DNA from: Siphonodentalium dalli
Taxonomy: Eukaryota > Mollusca > Scaphopoda > Gadilida > Siphonodentaliidae
Direction of reading: 5' to 3'
DNA: 64,000 bases
NCBI GenBank assembly: GCA_032622095.1
Contig: CP136063.1
Span: 61,457,897 to 61,521,896, forward strand
Both the position numbers and the translations under genes were made by a program. Below the pieces are notes generated by a model. It had not been told where the DNA came from. It was given only the letters and a program-made list of their open reading frames with translations, and ran no database searches. Within the stretch, counting starts at the first letter, position 1. The number at the start of each line of letters is the position of its first letter. This document shows, piece after piece, positions 1-13,390 of the stretch.

Positions 1-471
1 AGTTTGAAGTGTGCACGGTACTGAATCAAACTGACGCAATTCCGCTAAAATTAGTTGTGCAGAACGTTGCGCTGAAGACATTTTAAGCCATGAAATTGTA
101 AGTATACCTATTTAAATCCATAAAACATTCCTATTAAAGCAATTTCGAAAGAGAAGTTCTGTAGCGGATTTCACCGATAGGTATTCCTCCTGACGTAAGA
201 AATCCCAATTGACCAATCAAAACGTTGAATTCAATACAATTTACACATTTAGGATTACCTACCACGTTTGTTTAAAAAAGTACGGAAAGCCGATTCGTTA
301 TGCGATAATATTTCTTCCACATCGCGGGAAATTCAAATAATAGACATGTATTTCGCATTTAAAGGTGATTTATCACAAAATAGATCTGAATTCTCACAGT
401 AGTATTACACATACATGTAGACGAACGTATGATGCTATATGCGTTATAAATTAACTTTAACACTTTTTATA
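1..471. other. Non-coding stretch, nothing recognised
   Basis: AT-rich sequence with no long reading frame, splice-like exon or repeat that I can match elsewhere in the window. It ends at the TTAA target site of the first transposon-like element. Confidence 0.5.
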
Positions 472-475
472 TTAA

Positions 476-994
476 GGTGGATTATCTCTTTGTAAACATG
501 TATTATATAGTTACCGGGGTATAAAATATTAGATTTGAATCGAAGACTCCTGTTCGGAAATGCTTCTATCGATTAATATTAATTTTATTTCGAATATTTT
601 CTGGTCTAAAAAGGTGTGTTTGTTCAGCTAACGAACAATAGTGGTTACTGTTAACAGAGACCAGAAATTATATTGTGCAATTTTGTCACAAATAAACGTT
701 AATTATACTCATTATCGCTTATATCTGTGGAACAAAACAATACAAACAACCAATCTGTGACATTTGACATTCGATGCGTAGCCGTAGGAACAGCACAGTG
801 CTCTATATCGCAATTACGGTCTCATCCGAATGGTCGGTTCTAAAAATAGTAACATAAATGGGCCCGATTTAATATTCGAAATAAAATCAATATTAATTGA
901 TAGAAGCTTTTCCGGACATAGGTCTTCAGTTCATATTTTTATTTTATACCCACGAAACTATTTAAAATTTGTTATTTAAAGAGATAATCCATCT
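476..994 (+). mobile_element. TTAA-target non-autonomous DNA transposon, family A, copy 1
   Basis: The ends are inverted repeats: ggtggattatctcttt on the left and its complement aaagagataatccatct on the right. Similarity between the arms continues inwards for roughly 130 bp (gattaatattaattttatt against aataaaatcaatattaatt). TTAA flanks both sides at 472-475 and 995-998. The left end appears to lack the leading A seen in the other arms. It encodes no protein. TTAA duplication is the hallmark of piggyBac-type transposases, but the tips do not look like canonical piggyBac ends, so the superfamily is only suggested. Two further copies lie at 32.65-35.01 kb and 51.87-52.38 kb. Confidence 0.75.
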
Positions 995-998
995 TTAA

Positions 999-1942
999 AA
1001 ATTAGCTTGTTCAACAGTGGGAAATAATTTGGTACAACATAATAAGCAAATCTGGAACTCTATCATGTAACGCATCACGATAAAATAGTAGCTATACAAC
1101 ATGTGCACACTAGAGTGTCTTATTTTACAGTGTTCACAGTAAAATGGAGAGCACATGAAAAAAGAGGAAAGAACCTTCATGCAGCTGTATACATCATGAG
1201 AACAGAGCCACTAAACTCGGTCACGCGATGGGTAACGAAACACTCACAACAAATCGCTAATTCTCGCTTCCGATGCTTATTTCTCGAAAATATTCTTGTT
1301 GTGCCATATTAGCGAAAGAAGAACTATATATTTCTTGTGTCCATTGAACAATCCCGCTTTTAGAAATATAGTCCCGTACACACTAAATCTCGAGTAGCTA
1401 AATTTGGGTGGTTAGAATATTCCAACGACTTTTATAGCATTATAAGCTACTTAAATATGCTATTTTTGCTACTTGACAAGTAGTTACAAGACGGATCGGG
1501 GATAGTTAAGCGATGTCTATTCGTGATTGGTTCTATAACTGCACGTGACAACCTATTCAAATGGCGGCTTCCCAGTCGAGTCGAGAAAAGGCACAATTAC
1601 TGTTTCTGTCAATCCAGCTAGACTAAAATTTGAAAGGCGTAAAATGTATAACTTCTGTGTGACAAGTCATGGTTATTTATAATCTTAGGTACATGCAGGA
1701 CATCCGGTAACGAATTTACCAATTATTGATACGACATTTAGACGTCACCAAATTTCCAATTCATTCATTCGCAATTTATTTTTGAAATTTGAATCTGTGA
1801 CAAGGAGAGGTAATATTTGCGCTCATGTCGCTTTTGTTTCTATATTGACGTATATCTATATGTTCTGTGTTCACATTGTAGCCTACTGGTAACTGTAATC
1901 ATATAAACATAATTCCACTAGTTCATTAAGTAGTCAGCAGGT
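999..1942. other. Non-coding stretch, nothing recognised
   Basis: Only short open frames overlapping on opposite strands (about 60-70 codons) with no recognisable domain. No repeat found. Confidence 0.5.
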
Positions 1943-3104
1943 CAGGTCTGGCAAATGTGAGAATACAGCTACAATAGCTGTATTCAGCTAACCTAGCTGT
2001 ATTCAGCTATATATTATACTCTCAAAGCGGCTGTTTTTCGATAATAAACTAGAAGCGCTAATTTGCGCATCAAAATTAGGCTACCCTATTCTCCGGTCAC
2101 CCTCAACCAAATCAAAATCGTCGCTTGTGTTCTGACAAAGTGTTGCCTTTTGTCGGCACGACGATGGTGATTATGTGTGAAAACTTACTATGGCGTCGAT
2201 GTCGGTCATAACGGTTAATAACTCTCTTAAAAGTATGCAATGCGGAATACCTTGAAAAATACAATATTTATCACCGAAGATGGAACATCTTAATCATTCC
2301 CGGAAGTATCAATATGTCGATGCTGGTAAAACTCAGTTTGGTTGGTGCGTTAAAACAGGTAAAAAGGGGAACATCTCTAGCCAGAGTTTAACCGAGCGAG
2401 TTCCACTCACTGCTTGAGCTGATTCTCTCCAAAAATACGGAAACGCATACATGTATGTCGAATCGCGAAAATACAAATACCAATGTTATGTTTAGTAAGT
2501 TTTCACACATTATATATTTTCCCGCCAAAACAGATTGAATAGTTCTGACTCGCTAACGACCAGGACTTCATGTTTGAAATACTTCAGAAATTATATAAGT
2601 CGCATTTTCATTTCAGTTGTCCCTATGTTGTGCCATACATTTGCAATATGCCGCACAATATCTGTATATATACCGTTATGAATAGTTACCAGTATCGCTC
2701 ACAAACCGCTAGTGGTATGTAATTCTAAATGCTCGATATAGGTACACAATTCTAACGCCCCCTACCGGTTTAGCATCGGGAAGATGTAAACGAGTGTTTG
2801 GGATGAATTTGATCTTTATTTTATAAGTTAGTTAATGAATGCATTTGCAGAAAATAGTCCCCTGAATATTTACTGACATCGACCACCGTAGTAAGTTTTC
2901 ACACAAAATCAGAATTGCCGTGTCGACAAAAGGCAACACTTTGTCAGAACACAAGCGACGATTTTGATTTGGTTGAGGGTGACCGGAGAATATGGTAGCC
3001 TAATTTTGATGCACAGCCGCTTTGAGAGTATAATTTATAGCTGAATACATCTAGGTTAGCTGAATACAGCTATTGTAGCTGTATTCTCACATTTGCCAGA
3101 CCTG
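1943..3104. mobile_element. Foldback / long-TIR MITE, about 1.16 kb
   Basis: The left arm (about 1943-2209) and right arm (about 2875-3104) are inverted copies. The outer tips read caggtctggcaaatgtgag and ctcacatttgccagacctg. Further in, both arms carry agctgtattcagct repeats, the segment tctgacaaagtgttgcctttt and a segment matching gtgtgaaaacttac. The left arm has about 35 extra bases after position 2031. The centre (2210-2874) is unique here and has no useful reading frame. No clear target duplication was seen at the tips. It is probably non-autonomous and mobilised in trans. Confidence 0.8.
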
Positions 3105-3269
3105 GTAGTTGTATAAAAAATCCGCGACAATAGGTGAAATCAGCTATAGGGCCTACTGATTCCAGTCTGTATAATATTTATGTCCCAATGTTTCCCAAAA
3201 TCATGCCAAATGGCCTCACCAGGCCAGATAGCATCCCTATGTTGATCCAATGTAAAGACTAAAGTAAAC

Positions 3270-4400
3270 GGTTGTCTCAAATTTTTTTTCAACGTTGAAT
3301 TTGAAATAACGTTGGCGATTGGTCCAGTTTGCTCGTTGAAGTGAACATAGAAATATTAGAATATACATTTGAGACAACATTGAAAAACTAACTTTGAACA
3401 TTGGAATAATATTGGGAAGCTAACGTTGAATTTTTTGACATTCGCTCAACGTTAAAATAATATTGGAATAAAAAAAGTATTTTTTTTTGTTATGTTCGCT
3501 CGATATGATCAACAACATTGAATTGAAAATGGGATAATTTTGGAAAACTAATGTTGAATATTGGGACGATCACTCGATTTTGAAATAGCATTGGAATCCT
3601 AATGTTGATTTTGTTTTATGTTCGCTCAGCGTTGAAATAACGCTGGAAGCCTAATGTTTAATTTCTGGACATTAATTTAGCGTTGAATCGACATTGGGAT
3701 TACGTTTGAAAGCTAATGTTCACTTTTGTCAAGTTTTGTGATGTTCGATCAACATTGAAATAATGTTAGAAATCTAACAGTTTAAATTTGGACAATCGTT
3801 CAACAATGAATCAAAGTTGAAATAAAGTTGGAAACCTAATGTTGAATATCGAGATGTTATCTAATGTTGAATTAAAGGTACTCAATCCGATTCGACGGTC
3901 CCCATATCATCAGATTCCAACAACAACACCATTTTTTTAAATGCCATTTCAGTTATCAGAAAAGATTAATTGCCCAAAACAATGCTTTAGAACCACAGTC
4001 AACTATAAAATTGCCCAAAACCTGTTATTTATCAAAGTTTTTTTCAACAAAATTTTATTGGTTGTCAAATATCTGACACAAAAAGCCACTCGTGAGTCGA
4101 TTTGAGAGTTATCGATCTTCATCCGCTATCTTGTCAGATAAGTTCTTCTCGCTGACAGTTTACTGGGCCACTTATAATTAAAATACTAGATTTAAAATAT
4201 CGATATCTGATTACTCCTACTGTACCTTGATGGGTGGGTTCCTCGACTCAAGTTAAATATTTTGTACCCCCGAAGCCAATGATATTGTAATTCGTGAGCG
4301 TTAATTCGGATTGAGTACCTTTAATGTGGGAAACCTAACACTGAATGTTGATACATGCTGTACGTTGAATCTAAGTTGAAATATCAATTATCATGCCCTG
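3270..4400. repeat. Degenerate minisatellite-like array (aacgttgaa motif), interrupted
   Basis: Loosely repeated units of about 60 bp, each built from variants of cgttgaaataa, gttggaaacctaatgttgaa and tggacattcgctcaa. They run from about 3270 to 3871 and resume at 4325-4395, on the other side of a TTAA element. The units are strongly diverged, so the array looks old. Confidence 0.7.
3876..4320. mobile_element. TTAA-target MITE, family B, 445 bp
   Basis: The ends are perfect near-terminal inverted repeats: aggtactcaatccgatt on the left and the complement ttcggattgagtacct on the right. TTAA stands immediately outside both ends (3872-3875 and 4321-4324). The element interrupts the degenerate minisatellite, which resumes on the far side, so the boundaries are well supported. 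It has no coding capacity. Assignment to the piggyBac superfamily rests only on the TTAA duplication. Confidence 0.8.
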
Positions 4401-5130
4401 ACCGAGACGTTGCATGCAATTTTTTTATATGCACGATTTACTTTGCATTATACACAAAACTATAGTCCATTGTAATTGTTATAAACCACTATCTGGTAGT
4501 TTGATGAAACTTTTAATTTCCGATTCGATTCCTTTATTTAGGAACCACCGGCGGTCCATCATACATTCCTACTTTTATATTGTTTGTATATATTTGGCTA
4601 TTCATAACACTGAAATTAATCGCTATGTTCATTCTAATGAACTCACAAATATTACAACCATAACATTGCTGAGAACTGTGATGCTAATGGTATTCAATAC
4701 ATTGTGCTCATTATACCCCCTGCAACAATGTTGGGGTGGTATAGTGAAATCAGCTCGTCCATCGTTCGTGTGTGGACACAAATTTGTCCGGAGTTTTTTT
4801 CAGACAGTCGTTTTTTTTATCAATTTCCGTGAAACTTGGCAGAGACATCAACCACCATGGGAACCTGAGCACCTGCGATTATGGCGTCTGTCAGACTTTT
4901 TTGGTGGAGTTATCTCCCTTTTTCGACTTTAAACATATGGGGTACCGTTTGTGAGTCGTGTGGTCAAAAATTGCACAACATTCTCAATCTGTCAATTAAG
5001 CCATGTTCCGAATTCTGTTGCATGAGATTATATAAATTGTACCCTCAGACTATCACCCCATGCCATCACTATTATAAGGCACCATCACTATAATTTTTTT
5101 TTAGGTAAAATACCACCTATCTATGATTTC
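4401..5130. other. Unassigned stretch; a 172-codon open frame is probably not a gene
   Basis: A plus-strand frame from 4414 to 4932 is open for 172 codons, but its product has no recognisable domain and is rich in Cys, His, Ile and Phe as expected from AT-rich non-coding DNA. The part from about 4715 to 4990 (caacaatgttggggtggtat, gttatctccctttttcgac) looks like a fragment of a dispersed repeat. I cannot prove this because no second copy lies in the window. Confidence 0.4.
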
Positions 5131-5154
5131 AGTTGTTTTTTATTTCTCTGTTGG

Positions 5155-5482
5155 CCAGAGGCGGACTGGCCGATCGGGAGGCCGGAAAAATTCTGATTCC
5201 ACGTGATTTTCTATCAAGCGAGAATCCGAGGGTTTTTTTTACGGTTTGGGGGGGGGGGTATATCATATGTGGTTGGGCCGCCCAACCACAACTTGGGCCG
5301 CAAATGAAACCGACGTGGGCCGCCACATGTGTTGTTTAACCAGCCGTGTATCCAATAAGATGGTACTCTTCTCACATAAATTCATGAGGGCAGAGGCGGA
5401 CTGCATGGCCGATCGGGAGACCGGGAAAATTCCGGACGTGGGCCGCCACATGTGTTGTTTAACCAGCCGAATTGGCTAATCG
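5155..5482. repeat. Diverged direct duplication with G-run and palindrome
   Basis: The segment cagaggcggactggccgat (5155) recurs as cagaggcggactgcatggcc at 5392. The segment gacgtgggccgccacatgtg (about 5311) recurs at about 5438. The first unit holds a run of ten or so G at about 5250 and a palindrome gtggttgggccgcccaacca. The second unit looks like a copy with an internal deletion. Confidence 0.65.
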
Positions 5483-8400
5483 TAATTTTGACATTAAATT
5501 AACTTGTCGGCATCATATAACACCACGTAAAGACCCCATTAATCTCGAGATTTTAACAGTAACTCCCAGCTGTAAATCCCAAAAAAATTCTTACGCACCC
5601 CTTCCCCAATTGAAATTTACAAGAAAATAGGAATGCTTCAGTTGATGCCAGTCTAGTTTATCGGATTCGAGATTTTCTTGTATAGTTTTCAAAATGTTCT
5701 CACCCCGGGCCGAACAACCATGAACAGCCCGGTGTGTCCTGGTCTCTTGTCCGTAGCCGTGTGCATTTGTCTGGAGTTAGACTGTTAGATTTTATGCAAT
5801 TTTTCAGGTAAAAATATCTGAATGGTCTCATACCGGGAATATATAGAACCATGGTTTATGAATATATATGATATTAGACCAGAGGTGCAAATGGAATTAT
5901 GCAAAAACATGTATTTGGTCTGCATCTGATTCAAGGGGGGATTTAACTCTCAACCACCCACCCTACCTGTATGTATGCTGTTTGATACTGGTATAATAAT
6001 ATATAGATTCCTATTGATTTCTAAGCTGCCTGGGTGGAGGCAATGAGGCTGTAGATTTGATTTTTCAACCAGTAACAGTCCACATTTTCCTACTTCGGGT
6101 TAAACTGTTCGACCGAAATCGCCACAAATGTTAACCGGTCTATTTTGCTGATATTTAGTATGAAGGGTTCTTTGGTGTCTGGTATTGAAATTTATTCAGA
6201 TGTGGTCACCACTCACCAGGTTAAATAGGGTGTGACCAGGGACATAACTGTATGTCTCTATAGTCATTCTTAAATTGTCTTCTCAAGAGAGGTTGGACTA
6301 TTTAGCTTACATATAGTATGGATGATCCTTTAGTGACTGATATTCAGATTTGTTAACATCAGGTCAACCTGTTAAGAAATTACGGGGGCTATGGGGAGTT
6401 AACAATTTTGTGTTTAAAAAATCATTGAAATACCAAATTCATTAAAACATCTTCCTTGGAACTACCTAACTGATTAATCTGACATACATGTATGGTGTTT
6501 TGGGTCCATGGATAAATGGGCTTCAAACATGTCTAAATGGTTTTATAAAAAGGTGCTTGTGAGATTGGAAATTTCCAAAAATTGAGAAAGTTTGAGATGT
6601 CGGTTGTGAAATTCCAACCCAAGACTTGGAAGTCTGGTGCCCGGTCGGGAGGGGACTTGTTGAGCTGGAGGAGGGGGGTGATCAGTGGGCAATTTCATGG
6701 TGGATATTCACCTTGAAATTACCCACTGTACACTACTGAAGCCTCTCTATGCTTATGAACAGTTCTGACTATTGTGGTCTCCAGAGTCCCAGTCTTTGCA
6801 GTCTGGTGAGCGACCCCACAGTCTTTGACTGTCTTGTTGGTTAACCCATTGCTTGTTCACACCGGATAAAATTGTTAACCAAATTTTTTATATGCCAGTT
6901 GCAGCCCTCTTAATTCATATTGTTTGGCTTCGGCAATCTGCTACAGCAACAGTATGCCGTGGCCCAGTTTGCTTCAGCAAAATGCTTCGGCAATGCTGAT
7001 TGCCGTAGCCAATTATGAAGGCTGCAGTTGTATTATGTTATTTGTCTGTCAGTCAATTTGTTCATCCATGCTAACATTTGGCAACTATGGGGTAATTATG
7101 GTATTTTGTCCAGCCCGTCATGGTTTTTTTTATTTTTAAACTTAGCTCTACTAGGGCCCTGCGAATCTGAGTTTACAGTCAAATCAAATTTTGAATTCAA
7201 TTGGGGATGAGGTTCGCGAATCAAATCTCAATTCGAATATATACAGCTACATGTATGCGCAAAATAATTGACCCCTTTAACGTGGATGTAGGCCGGTAGT
7301 TACCGTTCGTACCACCAGTAAACCACAATCAAGTGGTATTACGTCGAATAATAGCGACTGACATGTGGTGTCCATCGGTAGTCTTACCACGGTAATGATT
7401 TTTAACTGCGATAACCCAGTAAATAAATGCCAAATACATTTTTTGTGACTGCAATAACGGTAATTTCAATCTAGAAATTTTTAAACTCATCCACATTTGA
7501 CCTACTAGTATGCCATGTTCAATCGCAAAGTATTTAGTTCACAAATACCATATCAGGGTATCTTTATTTTCATGTTAACTAAACACCTAGTAATTCAGTA
7601 CATGTACATTGTTTATTCAGCATAAATGTATATGTATGAGGTTGGTCACTGCAACATTGCAATTGCATCAACAGTGCAGCTACGATTGTCCGTGTCTTTG
7701 AATATGTCAGTGGCTTGAAAGACATCTGACATTCAATTTGGCAGGTGTAGAAAAGTCATACCCACTCGCTTTTTGAAGCCTATTTTTCTGAGTTGTATTG
7801 CTATCTGTTGTTAGGAGTATACCACCATGTGTGGCCAGGCTATAATCACAGAATAAAGGGTGCAGGTCTTATATTTCGGCGAGAATCCAATTCTAGATTC
7901 TCGTAAATATTCTCGCAAATTACCCTGGATTCTCATGAAAAAGTATGTATAGATTCTCACAAAATCAGATGAAATATATGCCCTGGGGTGATTGTGTTAA
8001 ATTTGACACATACTAGTACCAGTACCTGTCCATTCTGTTTTTATTGATTTAAATGCCCGCAGCCTTATGAAACAAAAAGTTCTGGCCATAGAGGTGGCCT
8101 TGTATGCCAGAGACTGGTCTTGTCAGCCAGAGAGGCAGCACATCGAATGGTAGGTGTACTACCATGTGGAATTAGCTCAGTTAAATTAACCCATAAATAC
8201 CAAATGTTGGTTCATCCGTCCATATGTTCGCTTTTGGTTGATAACATTAGATAGTCTCAACTGAAGGGAATGAAATTTGGTATGTGGGTTGTGTCCACAA
8301 ATTTTAACGCAGGTAAGTCCCTTTTTGTTCAAATTCGCAATAAATTTTCATCTCTCTAGCCCAAAAATACAAGTCAAGTTTAAATATTTGGGTTTTGACC

Positions 8401-9346
8401 ACCAATTTTCACTAGGGATATGCCATCTGTTGGAATTGCCACGACCAATTCTAAATCGCCTGAGATAACTTGAGCAACACTTTTGAAAAAAATTTCAACT
8501 ATCACATAACATTGCACAGTGAGTTTATGTGGTCAGCCATTCAAAATGTATCCACATGGCACATATTACTAATTAGCCCCTTCTAGATTTCAGTCAATGC
8601 TCAAAGGGGCTCGAGAAACAAATGCTGAATAAATTTGCCAATAATATAAAAGTCCATATAACCATTAGTACATCTCATATAAAAGTAATAATACCCTGTA
8701 TCTCCTACGATATGTGCCCGATTGGGTTAACATTTTGAACATACATGTATGTGGTAAATCCAGTACATGGAGTGAGTAAATTATCCAATTTGATTTTCTA
8801 ACTTTCTTCTAAATGTCGCTTCATTTGAATTTTTGCCATTATCAAAAACAAGTCTGGAAAATGTTTGTCATTGCTCCCTATGGGAGACTCGCATATATAA
8901 GATAATGCATTGGCACAGGGGTTTTTGTAAAATTTCAAGAAGCTCCATTCATGGAAGGGTTGTACAGTAAAGTAATTGAGACAATTTCGTTTTTTGATGA
9001 TCGGTTGTCCGTATCATTTCTACAACAAAATTATCACCTTATATTTACTTGGCTACACAATTTTAATGTGTGATCGCCACAGAACATTTTTTTTAAGAGT
9101 ACATATATATATGTCCATATTTTGCTGTGGGTGTAGAGTATTCTCGGATAGAATAAATATACCCAAAGCAAAAACTAAGCGAGGGGCACCTAATGGTTGA
9201 GTCTGGGATATTTGGCACTTAGAACGTGGCTAGATGGTTTGGTGGGGAGGGTCGATATCTTGGTACTTCCAACTGAAGCCCCCCCTCCCCAACCCCTTGA
9301 ACGACACAAACTAAGTTTGCGTAATTCAATTTCCATCACAGACTAC
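5483..9346. other. Long non-coding stretch, no gene supported
   Basis: I see no domain-bearing frame, tRNA or rRNA. A short cluster at 7865-7970 repeats attctcg/attctca words. Otherwise it is unremarkable AT-rich sequence, possibly intronic or intergenic. Confidence 0.45.
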
Positions 9347-9348
9347 TA

Positions 9349-9538
9349 CAGTAATGCCCTAATTAATGGACTCCATAACCACAGCAGGATTTAGTCGGAA
9401 ATATGGCTTGTTGGCATTCATTGGAAAGCTCTCGGAGAGCTTTCTGGTGAATGGCAACAAGCCACATTTCCGACTAAATCCTGAAAGTTACCAATAATTC
9501 TGCTGTGGTTACGGAGTCGATTAATTAGGGCATTACTG
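9349..9538. mobile_element. Tc1/mariner-like palindromic MITE, 190 bp
   Basis: Nearly the whole element is one inverted repeat, running from cagtaatgccctaattaat at the left to its complement attaattagggcattactg at the right, with a short loop at gaaagctctcggagagcttt. TA dinucleotides flank both ends (9347-9348 and 9539-9540). CAGT ends with a TA duplication match Tc1/mariner conventions. A single arm of the same family is at 13283-13388. Confidence 0.85.
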
Positions 9539-9904
9539 TAAATGGTAGCATATTCTAAATGGATCAGTAGTCTTGTGGCCACTATCCATGCAGGGGATGA
9601 AAAGGATGGTTCGGCCCAGTATGCGAATTTATTTAGATCTGAATCTGAAAATTACAACACCTAATTGTCTGTGATATTGATGAATGCCAGGAAAATTCGC
9701 ACCCCAATTTATTGTGTTTTAAAAAATTAATTAACAGCTTTAACTGGCCACTGAGAACATCACAAGACAAATAGGTCGGACGGCCCGGTGGTTCTGAATA
9801 TGAAAATTGTTCATTCTTAGCATCTAGACTGGCCTCAAGATGTTCAAATTGGGGGAAATTTCCAACCTGATACCCATCCAAATGTTGGAAAATTGCCAAC
9901 TAAT

Positions 9905-10419
9905 CAGGGGTGGGGTCGGAAAAAAATTTCAGGCACGTATGGCATTTTTTCCCTTTCGATCATTTTTTGTACCCACCCACCCCCACCGCCAATTTTTTTT
10001 CTGTTTTCGGCAGTTTTTTCCGACCATTTTTTTACACCCCCCCTTTTAACACTAAAACAGAGATTTGCGGGGGGAAATTCACTGTAAACAGCTGTATATG
10101 AATTTCTGTGCATACTATTTATCATGGATGTTAACATGGACATGTAAATAGGAATGAGTCATTTTGAGGTCATTCGGCCAAAAAAACATGGCTGCCAGCG
10201 GCCATCTTGGATTTCAAAATTTGCAACAAAATACAACATGATAACTGCCTGCAGTCAGTTTACAGTTAGAATTACATTATTTCTCTCAACTCATTGCCAA
10301 AACACTAAAAAACAAGCAGGAAATTTTATTTTTAGTTGCGGAAAAAATTGCTTGTTGGTGGCTTTGACCACCCACCCACCCCGGCATATGTGCCGGATTT
10401 TTTTTTTCCACCCCCCCTG
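9905..10419 (+). mobile_element. CAGGGG-ended DNA transposon-like element, copy 1 (515 bp)
   Basis: The element starts caggggtggggtcgg and ends ccaccccccctg. Its ends share an inverted repeat of about 40 bp that includes ggaaaaaaattt and ggcacgtatg. The 7-mer aactaat flanks both sides (9898-9904 and 10420-10426), indicating a target-site duplication. An inverted copy at 27467-28011 is flanked by a different 7-mer. The ends resemble hAT elements, which normally make 8-bp duplications. The interior has several overlapping short frames on both strands that mirror each other, none with a recognisable domain. It is probably non-autonomous. Confidence 0.8.
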
Positions 10420-10426
10420 AACTAAT

Positions 10427-13282
10427 GGCCATTTGAGTCCAAAGTTTTGCAAATGAAAGGAATATATGCAAATGTTCTAAAATAAACAAATATGTCACTA
10501 ATAAATTGAACATTGGAAAATCAAACCTAATTTTGGTATAATTTCCAACTAAATGTTGTGTGAGGTTTGGCTATAGGGGGGGGGGGGGGTAAGACCCCTG
10601 CATAACCAGCCCATGTCATCACGCCCCTGTCTGGCACCCCATGACAAAGGTGTGGTCTTGCATTCACTGATGATGAGAAATCATCAATATTAGATGGGGA
10701 GATCTGTGCACAGTAGTCTGCCCGGTAGATATAATTGGGAGATATCCTGGTGCCACCCATATTGGAAAAGATATATTTTTAAAGTAGAAAAGATACAGAA
10801 ATCAAGGGGACAATAAGAATGTGCTCTCATAACCACAAAACTACACGAAAGTCATCACAATCAACTCAAATACTATATACCGGTACATATATAATTTCAT
10901 TATCTCTATATAATATATATTTTCGGTTTCTAAAAGCCCTTAAAGTGATGTGAAACACTCCGGTAGGGTGGTCAAATAGAAGTGGAGAATAATCTTGTTC
11001 AAAGTAGTTATTTTTACAAATCTTATATCTAAATTGACAACAAACACTGTCATTCTTATATACTAATTCAATGCAGTGACTGCCGATGGCGAAATCATTT
11101 TCGTTAGTTTACCGCCGATAGATGCGTCCCGATTCTAGTAGTAAATATTTACAATTTAGCCCAGTTCAGACGATGTTTTCAATGGAGTGGTACGGTAGAT
11201 TTGCTTGAGATTTTCGATGTTAGTAGAATGTTACATTCCTCCAGTTGGTGTAGCACCTGCATACTAACTGATCAGTTTCACGCACCCGAACAAGTACATA
11301 ATATGTCTTTAAACACACTGGACATGCGATGTCCTTGCGCTCCTGTTGCGCAAATTCTAATATAAAAAGTGTTTTCTATTTCAGACAAAGCTCAAACATA
11401 CCGGTAACATCTGACCAGACAAAACATAGAAACCGATAAACTAATTACCAGTCAAACAAGATAACCCTTCAAAATATAAGATAACACGGCCAACCACAGC
11501 AACATACACCATGGATAAATACACTGTCAAAAGCACAGCATTTTTTTTAAACGGTAAAATCTGGCATATACCCATAGTTATATATAAACAGGCTACGGGC
11601 ATCTGACCACAGGTCATTTGCATAAAAAAATTATATAATTCTTTCATTCCATCAAGGTACAAGTATCTTCAAAGGATTAAGTTGAAGTTTTGGGGCTGAG
11701 TAAGATTCTAAGAGAGAAGGTGGAATATTGACTTGAGAGCATAAAATATAACAAGAAAATGACAATCATAGCCCAAATTGCGAAAAGTTGCCAAAGTGTA
11801 AGTATAGCTACATAGGCCTAAAACAATTTTTTTTTTTTCCGGTAACATATGGTAGAAAAGTAGGGCAGGTGGAATTCAATTGTTTCATTGTTTTTTGGAA
11901 ACGACCACAATAAGATCATATGTGGATTGTGGAATATATTCATTCTGAAAAATATGCCCATGGCAGCACAAAGTATATAACGGGACACAATTGGGCTGAA
12001 TGGGCATATCGCACATGTATTGGGAGGAATAAATGAAACCTATTATTTTTAATCAAAAATGATTGCGACATCAACCTCAGATTGAACCAGGCCTATCAGT
12101 ATGGCATCACTGTAATTAAAACACTGACTGTCAGAGTAAATAATATAGATGATAACTGATCGGCACATGTATTAAGTACTTCGATCTGAGATATTTTGCA
12201 CCAACATCATAAGGATCTCCTGGGCATTATCTCTAGTTGGGAGCGAATGATAGCTTCCGAAATTTGTTAAAGAATATGGTCGCCAGTGGCCAACTTGGAT
12301 TTTACTCTTTTCATGACTAAATTCATTGGCACACCCAACAAGCCACATCCCTCATCATTCATTAACTACAACACACATAATTATTCTCCTCATAGTCATA
12401 CTTGAAACCATTTTAATTCAGCCCTTTCTATACTAAATATTCACTAGCTACTAGTAGTAGTTTCCTCATATTATGTTTCAACAATTTGGAGTTTTTAAAA
12501 TTACAAAGAAGTAGATGAGTTGGGTGCCAAATGGTACATGCTTACCTCCCCAGTCAAGAATTAAATTATATGGCATGAATTTGTGTCAAGATGGCAAACA
12601 CATACCCTCATTCAATCAGGTTTGAGTATTTTCAATTTATAGTGAGAAATAGTAGGAAGTGAAAATGAAAAAATAGAGTAGTTTCTATGGTGTTGAATTG
12701 AAGGGGGAATTTGAAGAGTGCGAAATGTTTGAATGTTTGACCTTTGTTATTTCCAGGAGAAAGGACACATTATTGCTATATCCCTAGTTGTTCCAAAATT
12801 GAAGCTGCATGCATTTTAAAGAATGTGATCAAAGGATTGTAGACTTGTTTTTGAGTTTTCATACAGTAAGTATACATTTATACTTTACCATTGGGACAGG
12901 CACACCACCGGTAGCTTTACCTCTTTTTATACTAAATACTCATTGATGAATAGTTCCCTTAGAAAATATACAGATAATAAGGTCAATAAACAACATCTGG
13001 TTTGTTGGAACTTATTATCTGAACATTTCCTTCTATTAAATAACTATTTTGGCACTGATATTATCTGTTATTATGTGATGATTATTCATGAACACCCCTC
13101 CAGATTAATAACAAGGAATTCCAATGTTATTATGTATACTTTCATAACTGATTAGGGAAAAGACATTAGTATAGAAAGGGTTAATGCTCTGCAAATAATA
13201 CTGAGTAACAACTAACTTTCATGTCAAATCCCAAAATCATCAACAAATTCTTGGTCTACTAGCAATGGAGCAAATATATGCC
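10427..13282. other. Non-coding stretch
   Basis: A run of about 13 G occurs near 10577 in a short GC-rich patch. Otherwise this is AT-rich sequence with only short frames that lack domains. I see no RNA gene. Confidence 0.45.
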
Positions 13283-13388
13283 TGAGAGCTTTCCGATGAA
13301 TGGCAACAAGCCATATTTCTGACTAAATCCTGAAAAGTTACCCATGATTCTGCTGTGTTTAAGGAGTCGATTAATTAGAGCATTACTG
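13283..13388. mobile_element. Solo arm of the 9349 mariner-like MITE
   Basis: The sequence from gagagctttccgatgaatgg to gagcattactg aligns with the right half of the element at 9349-9538, including aatggcaacaagccat and the outer tip followed by TA. The left half is missing, so this is a truncated copy or one whose other arm has been deleted. Confidence 0.75.
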
Positions 13389-13390
13389 TA

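Noticed and set aside
4414-4932. 172-codon plus-strand frame as a protein gene
   Set aside because: Composition fits AT-rich non-coding DNA, there is no domain, and the second half looks like a dispersed repeat.
9840-10420. Mirrored short open frames here and at 27770-28135
   Set aside because: They lie inside the CAGGGG-ended element, with frames on both strands and no domain.
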